DNA of 57,452 bases from an uncultured bacterium (GCA_938017895.1 CALIJI010000005.1:1-57452), one strand, 5' to 3'; counted from the stretch's first letter, positions 35,308 through 44,736 are shown. Numbers and translations are program-made. The notes: generated by a model not told the origin, from the letters alone.

Positions 35308-36462
35308 CTATTGATTAAAAGATAAAATTATATCGGCAACATCACTGGCAGCATGTGGCTTAGCAAACTTAGAAAACTCTTTGCTTAGTTCTTGCATTTT
35401 TTCAGGGCTAGATAAGACTTCTTTAATCTTAAGCGTCAAAACCTCTGGATTGTGCTCAATCTCATCATCTGACACTACTTCAACAGCATTTGATTTTTTG
35501 TAAACCTGAGCATTTTTTAATTGATGACCGCCGGTTAATCGACCATTAGGAACAAGAATTGCGGGTTTAGCGAGCGCGGCAAGTTCTAAATTAGATGTAG
35601 CTCCAGCACGAGCAACCACTAAGTCTGCTGCCGCTAAATATTTCCACATATCCTGAGAAATAAAACCATACAACTGGAAGTTGCTAGGTGATTTTATTGT
35701 TTTATTTTTCAATTCCTCAAATTGCCCTGCTCCGGAGATAAGGATTATCTGAGTAAAAGATGATAATTCACCAACCTGAGAAACTATCGCATTGTTTAAT
35801 CTAGCAGCACCAAGACCACCACCAGTGACCACAACTAGGGGTTTATCTGGCTTGACTCCAATATCTTTCTTGAATTGCCTCCTCTCCTCTGCTGAGTATT
35901 TCTTGAAATTCTCTAAAACTGGAATGCCAACATACTGAGAAATTTCTTTAGGATAATTATAAAATTCTAATGGTGCGCCAGTAGCAATTCGTCGAGCGAA
36001 TCTAGATAAAATTCGATTAGCTAATCCAGGATGAGCATCGGAATCGTGTATAACAACAGGTATTCGCAAAACCCAAGCAGCCAAACCAGCAGGCACACAC
36101 ACAAAACCGCCCTTGCAAAACATTACATCTGGCCGCCACAAAATTAGTTTATAGAAGGCTTGAAAAACACCAAAAATATTTTTGAAAATATCAATCGAAT
36201 TACCAAAAACAATACTAGGAATCATTAAATGCTGAAATAAATTTAGATGATGATAGCGCCTAAATTTACCACTATGAATTGAGCTAATTTTCACTTTTTT
36301 ATCAAAAGCCGATTTCATCGTTTTTTCGGCTTGCGGTAGAAATTTTTTATCACACCAAAAGCGCAACTCTACATTTTTATTCTTCTTAATAATTTCTTTA
36401 AAAACTGCGACGACTGGCGTAACGTGTCCGCCCGAGCCGCCCCCGACTGCGAGAATCTTCAT
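35308..36462 (-). CDS. murG: UDP-GlcNAc:lipid I N-acetylglucosaminyltransferase MurG
   Basis: 384 residues from the ATG at 36462, preceded by AAGGAGG 4 nt away; the longer frame start lies in that site. GT28 fold: AVGGGSGGHVTP at the N-terminus binds lipid I pyrophosphate. The C-domain has VVTGGGLGAARLN, GFISQDMWKYLAAADLVVARAGATSNLELAALAKPAILVPNGRLTGGHQLKNA, which forms the UDP-GlcNAc site. Its first 65 nt overlap the end of ftsW. Makes lipid II on the inner membrane face. Confidence 0.95.
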   Translation of the reverse strand: MKILAVGGGSGGHVTPVVAVFKEIIKKNKNVELRFWCDKKFLPQAEKTMKSAFDKKVKISSIHSGKFRRYHHLNLFQHLMIPSIVFGNSIDIFKNIFGVFQAFYKLILWRPDVMFCKGGFVCVPAGLAAWVLRIPVVIHDSDAHPGLANRILSRFARRIATGAPLEFYNYPKEISQYVGIPVLENFKKYSAEERRQFKKDIGVKPDKPLVVVTGGGLGAARLNNAIVSQVGELSSFTQIILISGAGQFEELKNKTIKSPSNFQLYGFISQDMWKYLAAADLVVARAGATSNLELAALAKPAILVPNGRLTGGHQLKNAQVYKKSNAVEVVSDDEIEHNPEVLTLKIKEVLSSPEKMQELSKEFSKFAKPHAASDVADIILSFNQ

Positions 36463-37891
36463 TTTCCTCCTTAAAATCATCAACTTGCCTGAACGACGTA
36501 TAAGCTGAGATATTAAATATCAAGCCCAAAACGCCCGAAATAAACAAAATACTTGTCCCCCCATATGAAAGTAGTGGCATTGTAATACCAGTAAGCGGCA
36601 AAAGACCAGTCATAGCCGCGACATTCATTACCGTATGAAATACAAACCACCCACAAACTCCAGCGGCTAATATCCTACTAGCAGGGTTCTTTAGATATGC
36701 AGAGACTTTAAGTATTCTCATCGAGAGAGCCAAGAAAATAGCTAGTATAATAATCAAACCAATAAATCCAAAAGTCTCACCTAGAATCGCAAACACAGAG
36801 TCATTGATCGCTTCAGGTAAATATCCAGTCGCCTGCACAGAATTACCAATACCTACACCCAGAAGGCCACCGGAGCCAATCGCGATTTTTGCATGACAAA
36901 TATGATATTCATCCTTCTGTTCACTACTGGAAAGGTTAGAGCAATTTTCATTTCCAGCAAATGTCATAACACGAGCCATTCGGTGCGGAGCAATTAAAAT
37001 CATTCCAACAATCGCAACTAAACCTATTAGTGATGCAGCAATGACGTTTTTCCGATTTAAGCCAGCCATAAAAAATTGAAACGCAACAATTGCTAAGGCC
37101 GAAATCGCAGTGCCAAGATCCTTCTGAAATCCAGCAATAAAAACTAGCATTAAACCGACTAAAAGTCCTGATGGTAAAATTGTTTCTCGAAAATCGTTAA
37201 TCTTTCCCTCTCGAGCTTTCGACCCTAAAAACACAGCCAACGCAATTAATACGCCAACCTTCAGAAATTCACTTGGCTGGACGCTCACAGAGCCAAATTT
37301 AAACCACCGACATGCGCCAAGTTCACATTTCGCTGGGGGAATTTTAGCAAAGCCTAGCACAGCTAGAATAGCACATATTACAAATCCAATCGCCAAGATC
37401 TTACCAGAGTGACGATAAATCCAAGAAATAGGCACACGACTCATCGCCACAAAAGCAATCAAGCCAAGCCCTAAGCTCATAATCTGGCGCCAAAAAAAAT
37501 GCATACTATCATAATTTCCACCGTAACTCTTATTCAGAAAAGCAGCGCGCTGAGGACTAAGCGAATACATTGTAATCACCCCAATTAGCATTATGAGTCC
37601 CATAAATAGTAAAATCAAATAGTCGGGACGATGTTTGCGAATTTTTTCGAAGCCTTCTATTTTAAGTCGAGTTTTTGAATCGGCTCGAAGTTCATCACGA
37701 AGGTTTTGATAAGCTATCATCACTGAATTCTTAGAGATTTTCCATATATCGGCCAAAAAAATCTGGATCGCAAAAACTAATCCTTCCTTTGAAATATTGC
37801 CCCAAAATCTATTTTGAGCGTCTTTCAGCCCCATCTCAGATGAAGTTTTCTGTGATTTCGAAAAATAATATCGCGAATTTCTACGTTCCAC
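36398..37891 (-). CDS. ftsW: SEDS peptidoglycan glycosyltransferase FtsW
   Basis: 497 residues with about ten membrane segments from residue 95 on. SEDS motifs include WFKFGSVSVQPSEFLKV, GFQKDLGTAI and the C-terminal LLPLTGITMPLLSYGGTSIL. It polymerises lipid II with a cognate class B PBP. An unusually long cytoplasmic N-terminus (about 90 residues) precedes TM1; the GTG start at 37891 is 4 nt after mraY, and a later ATG at residue 20 (37834) is an alternative. The hydrophilic C-terminus is Arg-rich and overlaps murG. Confidence 0.92.
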   Translation of the reverse strand: MERRNSRYYFSKSQKTSSEMGLKDAQNRFWGNISKEGLVFAIQIFLADIWKISKNSVMIAYQNLRDELRADSKTRLKIEGFEKIRKHRPDYLILLFMGLIMLIGVITMYSLSPQRAAFLNKSYGGNYDSMHFFWRQIMSLGLGLIAFVAMSRVPISWIYRHSGKILAIGFVICAILAVLGFAKIPPAKCELGACRWFKFGSVSVQPSEFLKVGVLIALAVFLGSKAREGKINDFRETILPSGLLVGLMLVFIAGFQKDLGTAISALAIVAFQFFMAGLNRKNVIAASLIGLVAIVGMILIAPHRMARVMTFAGNENCSNLSSSEQKDEYHICHAKIAIGSGGLLGVGIGNSVQATGYLPEAINDSVFAILGETFGFIGLIIILAIFLALSMRILKVSAYLKNPASRILAAGVCGWFVFHTVMNVAAMTGLLPLTGITMPLLSYGGTSILFISGVLGLIFNISAYTSFRQVDDFKEENEDSRSRGRLGRTRYASRRSF

Positions 37892-37895
37892 TTAT

Positions 37896-38918
37896 TTAAA
37901 ACCTTTTCTCAGCAAGCGCCAGCACAATACCCACAAAAGCTAGAGCGATAGCAATAACCCAAAATCGCATCGTAATTTTGGTCTCTTCCCACCCTTTAGC
38001 TTCAAGATGATGATGAAACGGCGCCGCTACAAAAATTTTCTTTTTAAATACTTTTTTGCTAAAAATCTGCAATGCGCTTGATCCAGCTTCTATCACAAAT
38101 ATCAATCCAATCACAGGCAAAAGCAAGAGTGAATTAGTCAACATCGCCACAACTCCAAGCGAAGTTCCCCAAGCAAACGAACCTATATCACCCATAAAGA
38201 ACCGAGCTGGAAAAACATTAAACCAAATATAAGCCATTAGAGCGCCAATTACAGTAAAGCAAAATGCCGCTAAATGAAATTGGTTTTGAAGAACTGCAAT
38301 TACACCAAATGATCCGTATGCCGCAGCTAGTAGTCCACCAGCTAAACCATCAAGCCCATCAGAGATATTAACCGCATTAGAAGTAGCTACAATTGCGAAT
38401 GCAAATAACGGAATCATCAGCCATTTAATATCTATATCACCTACAAATGGAATCATAACCGAAGTAAAACCAAGCTTTGAATGAAAAAACCAGCCCAAAA
38501 CCAACCCGACAACAATAATCATCGCAAATTTAACCGGCGCTCTTAGACCGGCATCTTTTTTATTTGTACCCCAAACATTTAAGATGTCATCGATCAAACC
38601 AATAGCCGCTCCTCCGGCTAATCCAGCGAGCGGTAGCCAGGTTTCCGCTCGGTTTAAATTAAAAAACCAAGTTATAATAATAACTGCTAGAACACCGATA
38701 ACTCCAGCCATAGTTGGGATATTACGAGCAATTTTCTTAGCGTGAAGCTTTGAAACAATCTTTAGTTTTTCCCCAGTAACTGCGGCTTGTTTTTGTTTTT
38801 TCCAAAATTTATATTTATAAGCAAAAAAAGTATAAATCGGCGTCAAAACCATAGCCAGCAAAAAACCAGCAATTGCGAAAATTACAGATTGGATTAATTT
38901 TTGAGTTAGGATTTGCAT
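37896..38918 (-). CDS. mraY: phospho-MurNAc-pentapeptide transferase MraY
   Basis: 340 residues, about ten membrane segments. PNPT motifs: KIARNIPTMAGV near residue 65, LIDDILNVWG (Asp pair), NAVNISDGLDGLAGG and AAPFHHHLEAKGWEETKI, the MraY-specific HHH segment. GGAGG Shine-Dalgarno. The start codon overlaps the PBP gene stop. Transfers phospho-MurNAc-pentapeptide to undecaprenyl phosphate giving lipid I. Confidence 0.95.
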   Translation of the reverse strand: MQILTQKLIQSVIFAIAGFLLAMVLTPIYTFFAYKYKFWKKQKQAAVTGEKLKIVSKLHAKKIARNIPTMAGVIGVLAVIIITWFFNLNRAETWLPLAGLAGGAAIGLIDDILNVWGTNKKDAGLRAPVKFAMIIVVGLVLGWFFHSKLGFTSVMIPFVGDIDIKWLMIPLFAFAIVATSNAVNISDGLDGLAGGLLAAAYGSFGVIAVLQNQFHLAAFCFTVIGALMAYIWFNVFPARFFMGDIGSFAWGTSLGVVAMLTNSLLLLPVIGLIFVIEAGSSALQIFSKKVFKKKIFVAAPFHHHLEAKGWEETKITMRFWVIAIALAFVGIVLALAEKRF

Positions 38919-40651
38919 TAATTTCCTCCAGGTTTAACATTTAAATAATTCAATAGCCAGTTTGAAATTTCTGTAAAAATTGGCTGAGCGTGGATATTTC
39001 CTTGGATGTTTTTTCCTTCGCTCCATACAGATACCATTATAACAAATTTTGGCGAATTATTACCACCAAAACCAACATAACTTCCAATAGTTTGGTTTTC
39101 AACATATTTGCCATTAACCAAAGTTTCGCTAGTTCCGGTCTTTCCACCAATTCTATATCCAGGAAGATCCTTTGGCGGATTAACAGATTTACGTGCTTTA
39201 ACTAAAATATCTCTCATTTGTTTACTAGAATCGGAAGAAACTGAATTACTATTTCGGACTACACTATCCTTTTTCTTGATGTTGCCATTAGAATCAACCG
39301 TTCCAGCAATTAAGCTTGGTTGATATAAAATCCCACCATTCACGATAGAACTAAAAGCCGTAGCCGTCTGAATCATGGTCGTATCCATTCCCTGCCCAAA
39401 ACTCATATTTGAATATCGCACAGCGTTACCTTCTGCTCTATCGGGAGGAATAACAATTCCAGCGCTCTCGGAAACTTCTATGCCAGTTTCCTTGCCCAAC
39501 CCAAACCGATCGTGGTAGTATTCATACATTTTATCCCGTGCTGTTTTGTTGATAGTTCCACTACCAAGTCTTTTAGCAATTTCAACCATCCCAGTATTTA
39601 GAGAGTAATTTATCGCCGTCTGGAATGTAATCTGTCCAGTGTGGCCAAGTACTGCATTTTTGATAGTCCTATCTTCGATTTTAACTTTATCCGCATTGTA
39701 ATAAGTTCCATCAGCCGAAGCCACACCCTCATTTATACCCATAGCCATAGTTAAGGCCTTAATAACAGATCCATTTTCGTAAGGCATCATTGTGACATTA
39801 TTATTAAAATCACTAGCATTTTTCACAGCCCCATAGTTAGCAGGGTCATAGGTTGGATAATTCGCCATTGCAAGAACCTTACCACTAGAAGGATCTATTA
39901 CAACAGCGCTACCATTCTTTATCCCGAATTCACCCATTTTAGTTTTAAGAACTTTTTCTGTTTTAGCTTGAATATTTCTATCTATCGATAAGAGAATATT
40001 CTCACCATTTTGAGCCGGAATATCAACATCGTTTGAGCCAATCATTAAAGAATTGCCAAAAACATCGGTTGTAGTTTTCAGTATCCCGTTTTTACCGGTT
40101 AGTTGTTTGTTTAGAGAAGCCTCAACGCCATAATTACCCCCACTAGAATTAACGAAACCCAAAATCTGACTTGCGAGAGCCCCTTCTGGATAAACTCTAC
40201 GCGTTTCTGGCGTAAAACCAATTCCAGAGTATTTTTTCTCTTTGATTTTTTCCGCTTGAATACGAGAAAGTTTTTTTCCTAAAACCTGGTACCGATTATC
40301 CTTGTCAAATAATTTTTCAAAACCAGCCACTAAATTTCCGCCAGCTACCTGCTTCAAAGTGCTAATAATTTCATCTTTTTTATTTTTATTGTATTCTTGC
40401 GGATCAATAAACAAAGTATAGACAGTCTCGTTCATTACAAGCTTAGACGTCTTGTTCCCATTCATTGCATAAATCAAACCTCTTGAAGCCGGAATCTCAT
40501 ACTGCTTCATCTGCTCATTATTCGCTAAGGCTTTATATTTCTGAGCGTTAAGAACCTGTAACCAAAAAAGCCGAACGATTATTATAGCAAAAGCACTTAT
40601 AATTCCAAGCGCCATAATAGATACCCGACTTCTAGGTTTAACACTATTCAT
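38918..40651 (-). CDS. class B penicillin-binding protein (FtsI/PBP2-like transpeptidase)
   Basis: 577 residues. One N-terminal membrane segment (about 12-33), a dimerisation domain (PASRGLIY and the RVYPEGALASQILGFV segment) and a transpeptidase domain with the catalytic S295 in SVIK, SLN at 350-352 and KTGT starting at 504. The active-site Ser sits in NGSVIK rather than the more common PGSTFK. Leaderless: TAAAAT ends 7 nt before the ATG, so an internal promoter starts here within the cluster. Cross-links septal peptidoglycan with FtsW. Confidence 0.93.
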   Translation of the reverse strand: MNSVKPRSRVSIMALGIISAFAIIIVRLFWLQVLNAQKYKALANNEQMKQYEIPASRGLIYAMNGNKTSKLVMNETVYTLFIDPQEYNKNKKDEIISTLKQVAGGNLVAGFEKLFDKDNRYQVLGKKLSRIQAEKIKEKKYSGIGFTPETRRVYPEGALASQILGFVNSSGGNYGVEASLNKQLTGKNGILKTTTDVFGNSLMIGSNDVDIPAQNGENILLSIDRNIQAKTEKVLKTKMGEFGIKNGSAVVIDPSSGKVLAMANYPTYDPANYGAVKNASDFNNNVTMMPYENGSVIKALTMAMGINEGVASADGTYYNADKVKIEDRTIKNAVLGHTGQITFQTAINYSLNTGMVEIAKRLGSGTINKTARDKMYEYYHDRFGLGKETGIEVSESAGIVIPPDRAEGNAVRYSNMSFGQGMDTTMIQTATAFSSIVNGGILYQPSLIAGTVDSNGNIKKKDSVVRNSNSVSSDSSKQMRDILVKARKSVNPPKDLPGYRIGGKTGTSETLVNGKYVENQTIGSYVGFGGNNSPKFVIMVSVWSEGKNIQGNIHAQPIFTEISNWLLNYLNVKPGGN

Positions 40652-40691
40652 ATTTTATATTTTACCACAAAAAACAGGAAAAGCGTAAACT

Positions 40692-41054
40692 TTATTCAGC
40701 ATAACTAACTGATGCTGGGGTAGTCATATTTTTAGCAACATCCGTCTTTTCAATTGAGTTCAAAGATGTTAATCGAGCACTCTCAACTTCTAAATCAGAA
40801 ATCTTCGTTTGGAGCTCAGAAATTTCATTATCTCGTTTTTGAATACTGTTACCATAAGTGCTTGACTGAGTAGCGTTCCCAACATATATCAAACCCAAAA
40901 GCACAAAAAATCCAGCAAACATCAGAACACGAGAAACGACACCCAATTTTTTACTTGGTTCAAAAATAGTAATATTAGCATTACGACCATAGCTTCGTGA
41001 TGATACAGCAGATTGCCGTCGTCGACTAGTGTATTTTTTATTAGTATTTCGCAT
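40692..41054 (-). CDS. FtsL-like septum protein
   Basis: 120 residues. A basic, Ser/Arg-rich cytoplasmic tail (about 1-40), one membrane segment (about 42-62) and an extracytoplasmic coiled coil (NEISELQTKISDLEVESARLTSL). Size, topology and position between rsmH and the PBP gene match FtsL, which is too divergent to call by sequence. GGAAAA precedes the ATG. Confidence 0.7.
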   Translation of the reverse strand: MRNTNKKYTSRRRQSAVSSRSYGRNANITIFEPSKKLGVVSRVLMFAGFFVLLGLIYVGNATQSSTYGNSIQKRDNEISELQTKISDLEVESARLTSLNSIEKTDVAKNMTTPASVSYAE

Positions 41055-41095
41055 ATTTTCCGTTTTGTGTTTTTAGGTTTAATATTTATAATCAA

Positions 41096-41131
41096 TTTTA
41101 AAGCGCCAGCGTTTATTCTGACGCTTTAAAA
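41096..41131 (-). promoter_or_regulatory. stable hairpin before ftsL
   Basis: TTTTAAAGCG pairs with CGCTTTAAAA, plus CAG/CTG inside with one mismatch. No clear T-run follows on the minus strand, so it may attenuate or protect mRNA. Confidence 0.5.
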
Positions 41132-41161
41132 ATTTGTTTTCGAATTCAGAATTTCTTCGAC

Positions 41162-41227
41162 TTATCGAAAATTAACTTTTACGCGAGCTTGTTCATCAGC
41201 GTAACTTACTTTGATTGTTTTTGGCAT
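41162..41227 (-). CDS. 21-aa peptide ORF between rsmH and ftsL
   Basis: MPKTIKVSYADEQARVKVNF-R with a strong GGAGG Shine-Dalgarno 4 nt before the ATG. It lies 17 nt after the rsmH stop and is followed by a stable hairpin. The strong ribosome site argues it is translated. No family recognised; it could be a small divisome-related protein or a translated leader for ftsL. Confidence 0.5.
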   Translation of the reverse strand: MPKTIKVSYADEQARVKVNFR

Positions 41228-41244
41228 CTCGCCTCCTTTTGTTT

Positions 41245-42132
41245 TTATTTTTTAATACTCACTCGCAGTTTTGCACTCCGAGCTCGCGGATTGTTAGCGT
41301 CTTCTTTTGCACCATCAAGCGGTTTTTTCGTAAGGCTTTCAAATTTTGATTCAAGAAAATTCTCAGCATCTTTTTTAAAAAAATTCTTTACGATTTTGTC
41401 TTCCAGACTATGAAAAGTAATAATCCCTACTCTTCCCCCAGGTTTGAGCAGCTTTGAAACAAGCTTTAGCATTTCTTCGATCTGCCAAAGTTCTTCGTTA
41501 ACTGCGATTCGTATCGCTTGAAAAGTGCGGGTTGCTGGATGTGTTTTTTGCCAGCCGCCTTTATGTACGTTTAAAATTAAATCAGCCAGCTGTTTAGTTG
41601 TTGTAATTGGCGCTTTTTTGCGAGTTCGAATAATCTCATCGACTATTTTCTCTGCAAATCCTCGCCTCTCTTCACCAAACTCTGTTAGTATATGTAATAA
41701 TTCTTTTTTTGATGCACGATTAATAACATCAGCAGCGCTTTTTTCTTGCTGCGGATTCATTCGCATATCAAGCGGACCGTCTTTTTGAAATGAAAAACCA
41801 CGCTCGGCTATATCAAGCTGAGGTGAAGACACTCCCAGATCGGCCAGAATTATATCAAACTTCTCACCCTTTTCTACTAACCCTTGCGTCGCACTCAAAA
41901 AATCTTGATTGATTAATCGAGCTCCTTTTTGCTCAAAATCTGCCAAAGCTTTAATCGCATTTTGATCCCTATCGACAAGCACAGCATTTTCAAAATTTTT
42001 AGTTATACGCAAAAACTCACCAGCGTGGCCTCCGTATCCAGCAGTCAAATCGAGGTATCTTTCTCCTTCTTTTGGCTGAATAACCGTCAAGCTAGCATTT
42101 AGTAGAACTGGTATGTGGACTGATTTTTGCAT
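41245..42132 (-). CDS. rsmH: 16S rRNA (cytosine1402-N4)-methyltransferase RsmH
   Basis: 295 residues. Motifs: HIPVLLNASL, LDLTAGYGGHAGEFL (SAM-binding), DRDQNAIKAL, ADLGVSSPQLD-ERGFSFQKDGPLDMRM, TRTFQAIRIAVNEEL and GGRVGIITFHSLEDKIVKNFF. Methylates C1402 of 16S rRNA. AAAGGAATT Shine-Dalgarno. First gene of the minus-strand division cluster; mraZ, usually upstream, is absent. Confidence 0.96.
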   Translation of the reverse strand: MQKSVHIPVLLNASLTVIQPKEGERYLDLTAGYGGHAGEFLRITKNFENAVLVDRDQNAIKALADFEQKGARLINQDFLSATQGLVEKGEKFDIILADLGVSSPQLDIAERGFSFQKDGPLDMRMNPQQEKSAADVINRASKKELLHILTEFGEERRGFAEKIVDEIIRTRKKAPITTTKQLADLILNVHKGGWQKTHPATRTFQAIRIAVNEELWQIEEMLKLVSKLLKPGGRVGIITFHSLEDKIVKNFFKKDAENFLESKFESLTKKPLDGAKEDANNPRARSAKLRVSIKK

Positions 42133-42621
42133 TGTAATTCCTTTAAAGTCAAGTATCTGATGATTAAACTGTTTGTTTTTGTTTATTTTTTGTTTTAAGA
42201 ATATAAGTTGACTTTTTGCTTAGCGTATAGCTAACCATATGTCGTTTGAGAGACTTATATATGAGGTGGAGTTTTATTTTTGGGAGGTTTTAGAATGTAC
42301 TCCGATCTTATTTTATACTGATTCTCGGTGATTGTCCAGTTGTTTAATCACCAGGTATCTGACTTTAAAATAAACTACAATTTATTTTTTAACGTACTTT
42401 TGTTTTTATTTAGTGGTTTTTATTTCTGTCACTTTCTGTTGCTTCCACTGACTTAAGTTTATATCGTTTATGATTTTTGTGCAAGACCTATTTTTGACTT
42501 TTTATTAAAATACTTAAAAAATAAACATAGTTTTTCCACAACTATGTGGAAAAGCAAGTCTAATAACAGACTATTTTAGCTTTTCCACAAAATTTTTTAG
42601 GTTGTGGAATTATCGATAAAA
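42133..42621. other. 490-bp region upstream of rsmH with DnaA-box-like palindromes
   Basis: No ORF of coding character. The stretch is T-rich on the plus strand. The right end (42532-42611) holds four TTTTCCACA-type boxes, annotated separately, followed by the palindrome TCGATAAAATTATCGA overlapping the next gene's stop. The left part must contain the rsmH promoter, but I see no clear -10 at the leaderless distance. Confidence 0.5.
42532..42611. repeat. cluster of four DnaA-box-like 9-mers in two inverted pairs
   Basis: TTTTCCACA at 42532-42540 and its complement TGTGGAAAA at 42545-42553 are 4 nt apart. TTTTCCACA at 42581-42589 faces TGTGGAATT at 42603-42611. The first three fit the relaxed DnaA consensus TTWTNCACA exactly and the fourth nearly. 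They may be DnaA sites or simply structured palindromes. Confidence 0.5.
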
Positions 42622-42897
42622 TTATCGAACTAAGAATGCCTGAATCAAAGCCGTATCATAAGCATTTGTATATTGCAGAACAACCCATGTCAAGAACACA
42701 ACAAGGTTGATCGCAAGAGATAAAACTAATACTGCACTACGAAAATCTTGCACTGTCTGATCTACTATCACTTCACCATTTTCAGCAATAGCAATTCCAT
42801 TATTAGTTAAAAGAGTTTTAGCTTTCATAAGATTAGTATCTTTTTTTGCCACTTTTTTCTCTACAACTTTTTTAGTCTCAGCTTGTTTTTTTGCCAT
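42622..42897 (-). CDS. small membrane protein, 91 aa
   Basis: A Lys-rich N-terminus (about 1-28), a middle segment (LLTNNGIAIAENGEVIVDQTVQDF) and one membrane helix (about 54-76), with a short outside tail. AAAGGAAAA Shine-Dalgarno and a good promoter upstream. No family recognised. Confidence 0.7.
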   Translation of the reverse strand: MAKKQAETKKVVEKKVAKKDTNLMKAKTLLTNNGIAIAENGEVIVDQTVQDFRSAVLVLSLAINLVVFLTWVVLQYTNAYDTALIQAFLVR

Positions 42898-42951
42898 TTT
42901 ATTTTCCTTTTTATATTGACTTATTTAATCTTAATTGTTTTGTATGTTTAT

Positions 42952-42980
42952 ATACTAGCATAAAATAATTCTTATGTCAA
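42952..42980 (-). promoter_or_regulatory. promoter of the 91-aa membrane protein gene
   Basis: On the minus strand TTGACA (42980-42975), a 17-nt spacer and TAGTAT (42957-42952). Confidence 0.6.
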
Positions 42981-43129
42981 TAGATTATCCTAAAATACTT
43001 CACAATTAAATAGAAAAATACGCCAATATTTTGTTCTCTTGACATTATCGCTATATATTTTATATATAAATCTATCCTTCAGTTGACAAAATATTAAAAT
43101 ATTATACTCGTAATGCAGAATACTAAAAA

Positions 43130-43155
43130 TACCCTACTTCAATAGGGTTGTTTTT
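43130..43155. terminator. bidirectional terminator after the helicase gene
   Basis: CCCTA pairs with TAGGG around CTTCAA, with T-rich tracts on both strands. A plus-strand promoter-like TTGACA-16-TATATA at 43039-43066 could produce an 80-nt RNA ending here. Confidence 0.6.
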
Positions 43156-43190
43156 ATTACTAAGTTGATTCTTTAAATAATAGAGCTATA

Positions 43191-44735
43191 TTATAAAATT
43201 GAATCTTCACCAAATAGTTTTTTAATCCTGGCTTCTATCGATCCTTGATGCCTACCAAGTTGCTTACTCATCTTCATAATCAATTCTAGGTCAATCCGCC
43301 CATTTTCAAAAATAGCGTCTTGAAGCCGAGCATCATCAGCAGTTTTCCACGGCTTATAGGCATTTGGATATTCTTCACGCATCTTTGCTAATTTTTCAGC
43401 CCATTTTGTTTTTTGAGCTTGGGATTTGATTTTGGCTAAATTCTCACCCGAACGTTTTTCGAAATTAACTTCAAGATGCTTATAATTATTTTCTGCTTCT
43501 TCGCTCTTTTTCCTCAAATATGCGTCAATCTGCTGTGCTTCTTCGCTCGTTCGCAAAGCCATTTTGTTAATTCCTGAGAGGTAAATCTTATCTAGCGACC
43601 GAACACGAGAAAGTGCAACATAGCCCATACCCTCGGCAAAAGCTTTTTTGAGGTTAATCCTAGCAGCATCCAAAGTCATACCTTGAGATTTATGAACGGT
43701 AATTGCGTAAGCCAGACGAAGTGGAATTTGCGAAATTGAAGCGCGCTTCTTTTCACCATCACGAAGCTCCCAAGTCTCCGGAACTATTGTAACTGTTTTA
43801 CTATTCCTAAACTTAACAATCGGATATTCGGTAGCCGGCTCAAAATCTAAAACCTCACCAATCGAACCATTGACATATTGTCGATTCTGAGAATTTTTAA
43901 CAGCCATCACTAAAGCGCCCTTTTTCAAGCGCAAAATTTCTGGTACTAAAACTGATTTTTGCAAAGTAGCAACGTAATTCTTCGCGCCCGTCGTACTCTG
44001 GGCGAAGAAAAATTCTTCGCCCTCGAGCTGATTTAATCTATCTATATTTATCGAATCAACATCTATATTTACAGTGTGAAGCTCTGTCAAATTTTCATCT
44101 TCTTCTGGCTCTGCATCCAATCGCAAAAGAAGTTTCTCGGCATGACGACGTCGCAAATCACCAGATCGCATCGCATTCAAAATATCAGTCAATTCATTAT
44201 CCTTCTGTCGAAAGTTTTCTTCTAGATAACAAATCACAGGATTCATTTCGCGCCAAACATTAGAATGAACTACAAATCCACCTTCTCGAGAATCGGCACG
44301 ATTAATTGGTGGGAGTTGAAAAAAATCGCCGCACAAGATCACTTGAATTCCACCAAAAGGTCTATTAAAGTCCTGACGAACAGCACGACAAATTTGATCA
44401 ACTAAATCTAGACGAAAATCGTGAAGCATCGAAATTTCATCGATAATCAAGATATCTGTATTTTTAATAATTTCAGTGCGAGATTTACTAAGTCGTTCAA
44501 TAAATTTATTCGGCAAAAAATCATAAATCCCCATTCCGCTCCACGAATGAATTGTATTTCCACCAAGATGAGTTGCCGCTAGCCCAGTTGTTGCAGTGAC
44601 ACTGATTTTTTTACCTTCATTTTTAGCATATTGAATAAACTGATTGAGCGTAAAAGTTTTTCCACTTCCCGCTGCACCAGTTAAAAACACATTCTCACCC
44701 GAAAGCATTATTTCAAGAGCTAGCGCTTGTTTCAT
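43191..44735 (-). CDS. PIF1-family (SF1B) DNA helicase
   Basis: 514 residues from ATG 44735, directly after the upstream stop. Walker A GAAGSGKT at 20-27, motif Ia TATTGLAA near 47-54, Walker B LIIDEISM at 96-103, motif III GDFFQLPPI, and C-terminal YAITVHKSQGMTLDAA and GYVALSRVRS. These place it in the Pif1/RecD-like superfamily; the order and spacing match bacterial PIF1-like proteins. A Lys/Glu-rich tail of about 100 residues follows. Pif1 enzymes unwind G-quadruplexes and displaced strands. Co-transcribed with the DUF4868-like gene. Confidence 0.85.
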   Translation of the reverse strand: MKQALALEIMLSGENVFLTGAAGSGKTFTLNQFIQYAKNEGKKISVTATTGLAATHLGGNTIHSWSGMGIYDFLPNKFIERLSKSRTEIIKNTDILIIDEISMLHDFRLDLVDQICRAVRQDFNRPFGGIQVILCGDFFQLPPINRADSREGGFVVHSNVWREMNPVICYLEENFRQKDNELTDILNAMRSGDLRRRHAEKLLLRLDAEPEEDENLTELHTVNIDVDSINIDRLNQLEGEEFFFAQSTTGAKNYVATLQKSVLVPEILRLKKGALVMAVKNSQNRQYVNGSIGEVLDFEPATEYPIVKFRNSKTVTIVPETWELRDGEKKRASISQIPLRLAYAITVHKSQGMTLDAARINLKKAFAEGMGYVALSRVRSLDKIYLSGINKMALRTSEEAQQIDAYLRKKSEEAENNYKHLEVNFEKRSGENLAKIKSQAQKTKWAEKLAKMREEYPNAYKPWKTADDARLQDAIFENGRIDLELIMKMSKQLGRHQGSIEARIKKLFGEDSIL

Positions 44736-44736
44736 T

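Noticed and set aside
42532..42626. Replication origin (oriC)
   Set aside because: Genes on both sides run mainly on the minus strand, with no replichore switch, and dnaA/dnaN are absent. Kept only as a box cluster.
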